From NCBI GenBank assembly GCA_903875225.1, contig CAIQVJ010000135.1, positions 62,001 through 126,000 of the forward strand: DNA of 64,000 nt, read 5' to 3'. This DNA comes from an uncultured Pseudomonadota bacterium (GTDB lineage Bacteria > Myxococcota_A > UBA796 > SXON01). Positions 57,389 through 64,000 of the stretch are shown here, piece by piece. The notes below the pieces were generated by a model. It did not search any database, had not been told where the DNA came from, and saw nothing but the letters and a program-made list of their open reading frames with translations. Made by a program: the position numbers and the translations under genes. Numbering within the stretch: the stretch's first letter is position 1; every line of letters starts with the position of its first letter.

Positions 57389-57952
57389 ATGGACATCAGA
57401 GTCGCCCTCACCTTCAACGAACGCGATGCGGTCAGCCTCCTCAACTGGCTCGCCCGCTGCGACGCCCGGTTGATCCGCGACCAGCCCAAGCTGCCCAAGC
57501 TCTACGAGTCCAAGGTTGTCTACAAGCGGGAGGAGGTCGAGACCTGGTCCGACTACATCCAACTGTTGGCCCAGGGCGACGAGGATTGTGACGCGCTCGC
57601 TGCGGCACGAGCTGGCGAGCTGCTGGCGCGCGGTTGGCAGGCGCTCTCCCCCGAGGACCCCGGGTACGTCCAGGCAAAAGCTCTGAAGATGCAGACCATC
57701 CCCGCCGAGGTCGCGCTCACCACGCAGCTCCGGGAGGGCGAGCACGGGCTGTACCACTGCGTCGTCCGCTACATCGTCGACAAGACGATCTGGTTCGACG
57801 ACCCGAGCGCGCGGCTCGGAATGTTGCCCGAGCGCCTGACCGGGCGCGAGTGCCACGCCCGCGTCGTCGAGCGCGTCCGTCTGGGCGGCGTCAAGCGCGA
57901 GATCGACTTCTACCGCAAGCCCCACCAGAAACTTCGCCGGGAGACCGCATGA
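57389..57952 (+). CDS. Transglutaminase-like cysteine protease-type protein
   Basis: A 187-residue protein with the triad order of viral/phage transglutaminase-like domains: Cys in QGDEDCDALAAARAGELLAR, His in EHGLYHCVVRYIV, Asp in WFDDPSARLGM. The DPSxxLGM ending is characteristic of such proteins as I recall them. Could process virion proteins. Stop overlaps the next ATG (ATGA). Confidence 0.65.
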   Translation: MDIRVALTFNERDAVSLLNWLARCDARLIRDQPKLPKLYESKVVYKREEVETWSDYIQLLAQGDEDCDALAAARAGELLARGWQALSPEDPGYVQAKALKMQTIPAEVALTTQLREGEHGLYHCVVRYIVDKTIWFDDPSARLGMLPERLTGRECHARVVERVRLGGVKREIDFYRKPHQKLRRETA

Positions 57953-58869
57953 ACCGTTTCATCCCCGCCGTCCTCGTGAACTTCGGGGGCGACCTCGTCG
58001 CCGGACGCCGTGCCGGCCGAGGTGCCCGTCGCCCACACCACCGCCGCCAGGAGGAGCAGCCCGAGGAGGACGCCGGCATCGCCGGTCCCAACACGACCGA
58101 GCGGAAGATCCGGTTCAAGCTCCGTCGTGCCCGCGCCCTGAAGCGCCGCGTCGGCAACCTGACGGACAAGCACCCGCTCGGCTGGAAAGCCGCGCTGCGA
58201 AAGACCAAGATCCGACTGCGCAACGTGATGAACGACCTCCGCGCCCTTGGGTGGACGCCGAAGAAGCCCACCCGCCCGCGCAAGCCCGGCGAGGACCCCG
58301 AGGACGCCGTCCTCGACGACATCCCCGAGGCCGAGCCCGGCGAGACCGAGGAGCCGGACGCCGACCTCGACGTCCCCGAACCTGCCGAGGTCCCGGAGAC
58401 CGAGGGGGACGAGAACTGGCTGGACGCCTACGTCGGCGTGGAGCCCCGGCTCATCGTCGCGCCCCAGGTCAAGCCGCGTGGCGCGGCGCTCGCGCCGGTC
58501 GGCAAGTTCATCCAGAGCGCCGCCCAGCGCGTGAAGCAGGGAGCCGTAGACCTCGTCGGCTGGCGACGGTTCGACCACCTCGGTGCGAGCGCGCGCATCC
58601 AGACCCGGACCGGCCAGAGCGCCATGATCACGACCGTCAACCCCGGCCTGTTCATCGTCCAGATCGTGTCGGACGAGGCCGCGCACAAGATCGCCGGGGA
58701 CAACGTCGGCATCCTGCCGCTGCTCCTGTACCCGATGGTCAAGAAGCAGATCCAGAAGCTGGTCGGGCCGAAGCCCGCGCCAGGTGCCGTCCCGCCCGTC
58801 GCCCCGCCGGTCGACCAGCCCGCTCCGGACACGTCCGGCGTTGGCTGCGACTGCAAGCCGAGGCGCTGA
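57949..58869 (+). CDS. Unrecognised charged protein of the right arm
   Basis: A 306-residue protein. The first third is Arg-rich (RRAGRGARRPHHRRQEEQPE, KLRRARALKRRVGNL), then an acidic Glu/Asp/Pro linker, then an alpha/beta domain (GQSAMITTVNPGLFIVQIVS) with a hydrophobic stretch, ending VGCDCKPRR. Probably binds nucleic acid or membrane. ATG overlaps the upstream stop. Confidence 0.65.
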   Translation: MNRFIPAVLVNFGGDLVAGRRAGRGARRPHHRRQEEQPEEDAGIAGPNTTERKIRFKLRRARALKRRVGNLTDKHPLGWKAALRKTKIRLRNVMNDLRALGWTPKKPTRPRKPGEDPEDAVLDDIPEAEPGETEEPDADLDVPEPAEVPETEGDENWLDAYVGVEPRLIVAPQVKPRGAALAPVGKFIQSAAQRVKQGAVDLVGWRRFDHLGASARIQTRTGQSAMITTVNPGLFIVQIVSDEAAHKIAGDNVGILPLLLYPMVKKQIQKLVGPKPAPGAVPPVAPPVDQPAPDTSGVGCDCKPRR

Positions 58870-59523
58870 ATGGACGCCCCCGCCGTCAGCTCCGACTCCG
58901 TCGCCGAGCGCATCGAAGCGATGCGAATCTCCGCTGCGGCCTCCGTCGCCAGCATCGAGACCGCCGCCGCGAAGAGCGCCGAGCCGCTCGCCCGCGTGGT
59001 CGTCGCGTACCGGGCGTTGCTCGCCGACACCGGCGCGCGGATCATCCGGGCGCAGGCGAACGTGGCCATCGCACGGGGGAAGAACCCGACCGATCCGGGA
59101 CTCGCGGCACTTGAGCGGCGCGTCGTCGCCCTGCTCACGACCTGGGCAGCGCACGCCCACGGCTACACCGCCTACGAACGTCCCGCGACGGACGCCGAGA
59201 AGTCGAACGCGATCCACGTCGGCATCGCGCCCATGATCATCATCTCGCTCGCCATCGCCGGAGCGGTCATCGCCGTCTCGCTCATGGGGATCGCGTGGGC
59301 CGTCGTCCACTACAAGGAGGCGCAGACCTTGTCGGACGAGGTCGCCCTCGTCGAGCATGACCCGTCCATCGCGGACCAGCTCGCGAAGATCAACCAGACC
59401 GTGCCCAGCTCCAGGCTCCCCGAACCGCCGACTCCAACGGATTCGGGCTGGGGCTGGCTCCTCTTGGGCCTCGGCGTCGCCGGGGCTGCCGTCTACCTCC
59501 TCCCGAAGCTCGGGAAAGGCTGA
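58870..59523 (+). CDS. Two-TM membrane protein of the right arm
   Basis: A 217-residue protein. A helical N-terminal 110 residues is followed by TM1 (MIIISLAIAGAVIAVSLMGI, about 118-143), a soluble segment and TM2 (GWGWLLLGLGVAGAAVYLLP, about 192-212). No family recognised. The ATG follows the upstream stop directly. Confidence 0.65.
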   Translation: MDAPAVSSDSVAERIEAMRISAAASVASIETAAAKSAEPLARVVVAYRALLADTGARIIRAQANVAIARGKNPTDPGLAALERRVVALLTTWAAHAHGYTAYERPATDAEKSNAIHVGIAPMIIISLAIAGAVIAVSLMGIAWAVVHYKEAQTLSDEVALVEHDPSIADQLAKINQTVPSSRLPEPPTPTDSGWGWLLLGLGVAGAAVYLLPKLGKG

Positions 59524-59529
59524 ACCAAC

Positions 59530-60570
59530 ATGGAAAAGTTCAAGCTCAACATCGTTGGTGCCGACGAAGACGTCCCGCGCATCCTGCTCGCCTACGGGCA
59601 CGGCTGCGGCGGCGAGGTCGCGTTCGTCATGCGCCCGCGCGACAACACCGCCATCCTGATCCACCAGGTCAAGAAGGAGCCCGCGAAGGTCTGGCGAACC
59701 GATCTCGGGCTCGCCCCCTCGCACGCGCCAGAGCTCGACACCGCGCCCTCCGAGGCCGTCGCCGAGATCCATCGGATGAAGGCCAACCCTCCCCCGGCCG
59801 GTCCCGCCACGCTCAAGGGCCTGTGGAAGGGCGTGCTGCTCTGCGACGACGGCACTCCATCTGTGAAGCTCGAACGCCGGGTTGCGTCCTACGGCACGCT
59901 GAACCTCGCCTCGACGAAGGACGGTCGTTGGACCGCGAGCTTCGAGCGCGCCCAGAAGTGGTTCTCGGCCGCCAAGCAGGAGGCCGTCACACGCTCCGGG
60001 CTGACCGAGGCGATCACCGCGGGCATGGGCCTGGTCATCGGACTCGTCAGCGAGGCGTGCAGCTACCGGGACACGCACCGCCGGGGCGCGGTCGATGCCG
60101 ACTACGGCGCGCAGCACCCGGTTCGGCCGCCTGCCGAACCCAAGGACCCGACGCAGCGGTACAAGGGCAGGTCGAGCTTCCGGGCGATCGAAGGGGCAGA
60201 CGGCTGGGTCGTCGTCAACGACGTCGGCGCGGTGGTCGCCAAGTTCGGGTTGCGCGAGAAGGGCAAGGCCACCTCGCACGCCAGCGCGTTGACGCGCGGG
60301 CAGGCCCCGTCCGCGACCGTCTCGCAGGACCTCGCCAACGGCTTCGGCCTGAACGGGAACCCGGCAGTCAGCATCGTCCCGCTGTCCGAGATCCCGATGC
60401 CGGAGTCGCCGGCGTGTCGCACGTCGGTCGCGCAGATCGCGTCTGCGACCGAGAAGGAGGCCGAGGCGCTCCAGGAACTCTCGCAGTCGCTGTGGGGGAC
60501 GACCGAGACGACCGAGCTGCTTGCTCGCGCCGGGAAGCTGCTCCGGCACGCCGAGGCGCTCGTCAAGTAG
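59530..60570 (+). CDS. Unrecognised protein, 5' part of a frame interrupted by TAG
   Basis: A 346-residue product. The N-terminal part has VPRILLAYGHGCGGEVAFVM; later segments are alpha/beta, ending in a helix (AGKLLRHAEALVK). It stops at TAG 60568-60570, but the same frame continues without further stops to 61164 with codon use like its neighbours, so it may be the front part of a 544-residue protein broken by a nonsense change or read through. No family recognised. Confidence 0.65.
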   Translation: MEKFKLNIVGADEDVPRILLAYGHGCGGEVAFVMRPRDNTAILIHQVKKEPAKVWRTDLGLAPSHAPELDTAPSEAVAEIHRMKANPPPAGPATLKGLWKGVLLCDDGTPSVKLERRVASYGTLNLASTKDGRWTASFERAQKWFSAAKQEAVTRSGLTEAITAGMGLVIGLVSEACSYRDTHRRGAVDADYGAQHPVRPPAEPKDPTQRYKGRSSFRAIEGADGWVVVNDVGAVVAKFGLREKGKATSHASALTRGQAPSATVSQDLANGFGLNGNPAVSIVPLSEIPMPESPACRTSVAQIASATEKEAEALQELSQSLWGTTETTELLARAGKLLRHAEALVK

Positions 60571-61164
60571 CCGCTTTGTTCCGGCAAGGAGCAGAAGCTC
60601 GCGTGGGAGGACCTGCGCCGGGCCGCCGACGCTTACAGCCAGGCCCGCGACGCCATCGAGCGCGGCGAGAAGCCCGACATCGTGACGACGCTGCGCCGGA
60701 TCTCCGAGCGCGTGTCGCTCGCGGCGGCTCGGGCGGCGAAGCAGTGCTCGGGCGGGCAGCAGAAGCTCGACGTGCGGCATCGGACGCCGGACCAGCTCGC
60801 GACGGGCATCGGGCAACGTGAGTCCGGGTGGGTTTGGGGCGACCGGGTCACCTGGCGCGGCCAGGTCTGGGTCGTCCAGGACGTGCGCGCGGACGGGTCG
60901 GTGAACATGCACCGCGAGGGCAGCGACCTCGCCGAGACCGTCGCCAGCTCCGAGCTGCGTCGGGCACCGCCCGCGAAGCCCGCGCCCGCCGTGTCGATGC
61001 AACCCGTGTGGCCACCCGCTGCGAACCCGCAGTCCGTGCCGACCACGTCGAGGACCCGGAAGACGAAGGCTCCGGACGTGGACCCGGCGAAGGACCAGCT
61101 GCTGGTCAATGCCTTTGCGGACGCCATCAAGCAAGCGGCGCAGTCGATGGGGGGTGCGCAGTGA
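60571..61164 (+). CDS. 3' part of the TAG-interrupted frame
   Basis: In frame with the preceding gene, this begins directly after the TAG and has an immediately protein-like helical sequence (EQKLAWEDLRRAADAYSQAR), then EKPDIVTTLRRISERVSLAA and an SH3-like stretch (VWGDRVTWRGQVWVVQDVRA). A GTG at 60682 could restart translation, but coding character is already present before it. Ends at TGA overlapping the next GTG. Confidence 0.6.
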   Translation, partial: PLCSGKEQKLAWEDLRRAADAYSQARDAIERGEKPDIVTTLRRISERVSLAAARAAKQCSGGQQKLDVRHRTPDQLATGIGQRESGWVWGDRVTWRGQVWVVQDVRADGSVNMHREGSDLAETVASSELRRAPPAKPAPAVSMQPVWPPAANPQSVPTTSRTRKTKAPDVDPAKDQLLVNAFADAIKQAAQSMGGAQ

Positions 61165-61556
61165 ACGCGGACGCCGCGCCCGTCTCCGCATCCGAGCCGG
61201 TGAGCAACGGCCAGGTCCCGTCTGCCAGGCCGCCCGTTCGGCCCCGCTCCGTTCAGGCCCAGCTCGCGGACGGCCTGCTCACGCCGCTCGAGGCCGCGCT
61301 CGTGGCCGAGATCCGTGGCAACGGCTCGGCCGTGGTCGTGGCGCTTGGCGAGCTCAAGACCGAGATCCGGGAGATCCGCAACAACCCGCCTTTCCGCTGG
61401 GTGCCGTGGTCGATGCTCCTGCTCTGGCTGCTCAACATGTTCGTCATCGCGATCCTGGCGATGGAGCGCGGGGTCGACCCGTTGCGGGCAGCCGAGGCGG
61501 TGAAGGCGCTAACGCCGGGGTTGCAGGATGCGGCGGGGATTGGGGGGACGCCGTGA
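61161..61556 (+). CDS. Single-TM protein of the right arm
   Basis: A 131-residue protein: Pro/Ala N-terminus, an amphipathic helix (AEIRGNGSAVVVALGELKTE), one TM (WSMLLLWLLNMFVIAILAM, about 84-102) and a short tail. Size and layout resemble phage holin or spike-anchor type proteins (weak). GTG start overlaps the upstream stop. Confidence 0.6.
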   Translation: MNADAAPVSASEPVSNGQVPSARPPVRPRSVQAQLADGLLTPLEAALVAEIRGNGSAVVVALGELKTEIREIRNNPPFRWVPWSMLLLWLLNMFVIAILAMERGVDPLRAAEAVKALTPGLQDAAGIGGTP

Positions 61557-61882
61557 TGTTTAGGCATCTGCTGCGGGCGGTCGTGCCGGGCGTGGTGGCG
61601 TTTGTGGCGGGGGAGCCGGAGGCGTTCGATCTGGTGGCGAGGGCGGAGCGGCTTCGGCGCGAGGCAGACGGGCAGCGGATCGTCAGGGGCGCCATCGGGT
61701 CAGACGGGCTGACGGAACGACCCAATGGCTGCTGCCCGTCTACAGCCGGAGCGCGCGGCGCGTATGGCTGCTCGGCTTGCACCGCCGGGGGCCAGGCAGT
61801 AAGGTCGCCCCCCTTAACGAGCGCATCTTGGCAGCGACACAGACACTTGCTGAACGGATTGGTAACGTCAACAATCGGCTGA
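61556..61882 (+). CDS. Possible last gene of the right arm
   Basis: A frame whose first 45 residues look coding (FRHLLRAVVPGVVAFVAGEP, DLVARAERLRREADGQRIV). After about 61700 the text becomes Cys/Ser/Arg-rich and does not look like protein. ATG at 61556-61558 follows the previous TGA by overlap. It may be truncated at the element's right end. Confidence 0.4.
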   Translation: MFRHLLRAVVPGVVAFVAGEPEAFDLVARAERLRREADGQRIVRGAIGSDGLTERPNGCCPSTAGARGAYGCSACTAGGQAVRSPPLTSASWQRHRHLLNGLVTSTIG

Positions 61883-62862
61883 TCGCCGTGCTCACGGTGC
61901 CGAGCGCGCTGGCGTCGATTTTCGGCGTCGCCTGGCTGTTCCTACCGCCCGCTCAGGTCGCGGCGGTGCAGACTCTGGTCGTCGAGCGGTTGGGGTGGTC
62001 GTTGGTGTTCCTCTTCAGGTGGACGCCATGGGGGTGTTCGGCCGCCGGCACGGCTGCACTCCTGAGTGCTTGGTGGATGAACCGGCGCGCGCTGGACGCG
62101 ATAACGACCAGCACGACCGCGCTCGCAACCCAGGCACAACGGGCCGATGCGAAAATCCGGGAAGTCGAGTCGGATGCAGCAGCACGAATTCAACGAGCCG
62201 AGACGGACTGCAGGAACTCATTACAGGCGATGGGGGCGACTCGTGATCAACAGGAATGGGCCTTGACCTTGGCGCATCGCGAGGAACTCGTCAGGGTCGT
62301 CGCCGAGCGGGACGCGCTGCTCAACTCTCAGGTCTTCCGCGCAGAACGGGCCTTAGAGTCCTCGGCGGCAAACGCCTTGGAGTTCGCGGTTGTCGAGGTC
62401 TCGATAAGGCCGACCGGGCAGATAGACATCTTCGCGGGGCTGTACAACCGGCTCCGAGCACACCCGGTGACGGTGCGCGAGTGCTGTGTGCGCCCTGTGA
62501 TTCAAGGGCTCAGCATCGCGGACTCTGACGTGAAACACAGCATGGCACCCGTCCTCATCCCGAGCCTGGGCGCTCACGACGACTTCCACTGCGGGGTCGT
62601 CCTCACCCCGGCGGACATGGCCAGAATCCGGGACCTTTCCGCAACGAACCACGGCTTCCTGAGGATCGGCTTTTCTGGATGGGCGATCGTGACGTCGCCC
62701 TGCTGGTCGGGCGACATCACGATCGCGCTGGTGCCGGGACCTAAGTGGAGCCTACGGGTACTCAAGGCAGCCACCGCTGGCGAGTCCACGAGTTGGTTCC
62801 AGATGCCCGACGGGCTGCGCGGCACACCGCGAGGCGCTATCCCGGCAAAACCTTGGAGTTAG
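61777..62862 (+). CDS. Membrane-anchored coiled-coil protein of unknown function
   Basis: About 361 residues: two N-terminal TMs (LIAVLTVPSALASIFGVAWL and VFLFRWTPWGCSAAGTAALL), a coiled coil (QAQRADAKIREVESDAAARI), then a C-terminal beta-rich domain (PTGQIDIFAGLYNRLRAHPV, IGFSGWAIVTSPCWSGDI). The start is uncertain: TTG 61777 is the longest; TTG 61831 is possible. It convergently faces the nuclease-like gene. Confidence 0.65.
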   Translation: MHRRGPGSKVAPLNERILAATQTLAERIGNVNNRLIAVLTVPSALASIFGVAWLFLPPAQVAAVQTLVVERLGWSLVFLFRWTPWGCSAAGTAALLSAWWMNRRALDAITTSTTALATQAQRADAKIREVESDAAARIQRAETDCRNSLQAMGATRDQQEWALTLAHREELVRVVAERDALLNSQVFRAERALESSAANALEFAVVEVSIRPTGQIDIFAGLYNRLRAHPVTVRECCVRPVIQGLSIADSDVKHSMAPVLIPSLGAHDDFHCGVVLTPADMARIRDLSATNHGFLRIGFSGWAIVTSPCWSGDITIALVPGPKWSLRVLKAATAGESTSWFQMPDGLRGTPRGAIPAKPWS

Positions 62863-62899
62863 CTGGAGAAGCGCGATACGATGCAGTCTGGGTGTCGCG

Positions 62900-63976
62900 T
62901 CACAAATTGATGACCTCAAGTGGGCGAAAGAACTCGACCGGCCCAATCACCGACCCGTCGCGAAGGTAGCTGAGCCCGCTGGGGAGCCTGGGCTGATGCA
63001 CGGCGGGCTCCAGCCGGTCAAAGACGCTCAACCCCCTGCGCGCTGCGGCGACGGCAGTCGATGCCACGCCTTCCTCGATGCCGACGAAGGTCCGGCTGAC
63101 GCGAGCGAGGTCCAGAGGGTCATCAATGTCTGCGGATCTCCCGGCGCGCTGGCACGTCGACCCCGAGTTTGCATAGTAGCCGCCCAGGAACGTTCGGCCC
63201 TGAAACGGCGGCACCAGGCAAGCCCAGCGAATGAACCCGAATCTCAGCTCGTCGGGAATCACGAACCGGTATCGCAGAGCGGAGGACAGAAGCGGCACAT
63301 TGAGTCTGGAAAAGATCCGGGAGTAATGATTGGCCACAATTGCTCGGCCGAGCGCCGGCGTCTGCTCCCCCGAAAATGGCATGTCGCCGGGAGTCTGAGG
63401 GTCCTCGACCAGCAGTTCGCTCGTAGCCCGTCCGTTTGACTCAGTGGCCCAAGCGGTCTCAACAATATGTCCCTTCAGGGTTTGGACGGCGCCAGAGGGA
63501 GCCTTGACAAGAATTCTGTCGAACTGTTTGCGCCACTCCCGGAACTTGGCGCTGCCGAACTTTGATGGCGCATAGCTACCCTTGGCCTCTGCGACCGTAA
63601 CATTTCGTCCAGAGTCGCGACACAGGAAGTCCGGTGTGTCTCCCTCCGCCGACCGCGCGAGAATGAGACCGTCGAATTCAGCCTTCGGCTGCCCGTCGAG
63701 CAGATCCTCGATCGGGGCGAAATAGACGACATCCAGGTGTTCGTGAAGGAACCATCGACAAAAGGCCTGCCCGAGTTCCATGGAGCGATTTCGCTTGCCG
63801 CCGCTCGATCGGCCCAATCCCTCCCCCAAAAAGACAAATTCGGCCGAATCCACAAGAAAGCGCAGGTATTCGAATTGCGCAGGATCCGGGCTGGGTGGAG
63901 CGACTCCGTAGCTGTCCATGTAGTAGTGGTGGTACAGCAAGCCGAGGTCAACGCTGACCTCGGTCACGGCCTCCAC
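62900..63976 (-). CDS. PD-(D/E)xK nuclease-like protein (may extend past window)
   Basis: At least 358 residues. The core has YFAPIEDLLDGQPKAEFDGL, then TPDFLCRDSGRNVTVAEAKG, which reads as the PD...(D/E)xK active site: Asp in TPDF and E-A-K in VAEAKG. The rest is not recognised (ALRYRFVIPDELRFGFIRWA). The GTG at 63976 is a possible start, but no stop lies between it and the window edge, so the true start may be outside. A defence role is plausible from context only. Confidence 0.65.
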   Translation of the reverse strand: MEAVTEVSVDLGLLYHHYYMDSYGVAPPSPDPAQFEYLRFLVDSAEFVFLGEGLGRSSGGKRNRSMELGQAFCRWFLHEHLDVVYFAPIEDLLDGQPKAEFDGLILARSAEGDTPDFLCRDSGRNVTVAEAKGSYAPSKFGSAKFREWRKQFDRILVKAPSGAVQTLKGHIVETAWATESNGRATSELLVEDPQTPGDMPFSGEQTPALGRAIVANHYSRIFSRLNVPLLSSALRYRFVIPDELRFGFIRWACLVPPFQGRTFLGGYYANSGSTCQRAGRSADIDDPLDLARVSRTFVGIEEGVASTAVAAARRGLSVFDRLEPAVHQPRLPSGLSYLRDGSVIGPVEFFRPLEVINL

Positions 63977-64000
63977 AGCATTGGGCGCCGCCCGGAGGGA

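Noticed and set aside
57910-61191. 1093-codon open frame on the minus strand across the right arm
   Set aside because: Arg/Gly/Asp/Val-rich shadow of plus-strand genes that have ribosome binding sites and overlapping starts; no motif in the minus reading.
62873-62884. GATACGAT box near the convergent genes, like the AbiEi boxes
   Set aside because: Single copy between convergent 3' ends, so unlikely to be an operator; probably chance.

Overview
The window is very GC-rich and is packed with exported lipoproteins. Many carry acidic Asp/Thr linkers, thrombospondin type 3 or MopE-like calcium motifs, or FG-GAP repeats. Two proteins (1007-2833 and 34602-35027, minus strand) end in a Cys-rich/hydrophobic/Arg tail of the MYXO-CTERM kind. 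Together this points to a myxobacterium or a close relative (Myxococcota), judged from protein families only. No rRNA, tRNA or CRISPR was recognised.

1-31 kb reads as stable chromosome. A minus-strand run holds SppA, an M1 aminopeptidase and an M50-like membrane protease. A plus-strand run holds fructose-1,6-bisphosphatase, an alpha/beta hydrolase and a large Ser/Thr kinase. In both runs stop and start codons overlap by 4 bp (TTGA/GTGA), implying translational coupling. Then come an aldehyde dehydrogenase, a DUF429 protein, a PAS histidine kinase, VWA/TSP3 and PEGA surface proteins, pyruvate phosphate dikinase, a metallophosphoesterase, an unusual exported tandem truncated haemoglobin, a polytopic membrane protein, a DHH phosphoesterase and a DEAD-box helicase with an 11-residue tandem repeat tail.

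31-45 kb is accessory. Surface lipoproteins (FG-GAP, dockerin/cohesin-like, CARDB) are mixed with decay: a truncated MopE/MYXO-CTERM gene and a frameshifted serine-recombinase C-terminus. It also has a Fic protein, a VapBC pair and an AbiEi-like antitoxin behind four repeated operator-like boxes. These are punctuated by four direct copies (plus a fragment) of a roughly 200-bp element. Each copy has a hairpin whose stem covaries between copies, followed by a block containing a 16-17-codon small ORF. I do not recognise this element.

45-62 kb looks like one mobile element of unrecognised type. Two arms (49.3-51.4 kb minus, 54.8-61.6 kb plus) of tightly spaced, mostly unrecognisable genes include membrane proteins, beta-rich proteins, acidic repeat proteins and a transglutaminase-like protein. 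They flank cargo: a DUF4062 protein, a JmjC/cupin oxygenase and a small ORF. Both arms start beside clusters of the same motif (CTACAGC/CTTTCAGC); in the larger cluster many copies are 21 bp apart. No terminase, portal, tail or integrase gene is visible, so a tailless virus-like or satellite element is the working guess. One gene carries an in-frame TAG although all twelve clear gene ends in the two arms are TGA. A UvrD-like helicase lies just left of the element, next to a decayed duplicate of one of its genes. A membrane coiled-coil protein and a PD-(D/E)xK nuclease-like protein lie on the right.
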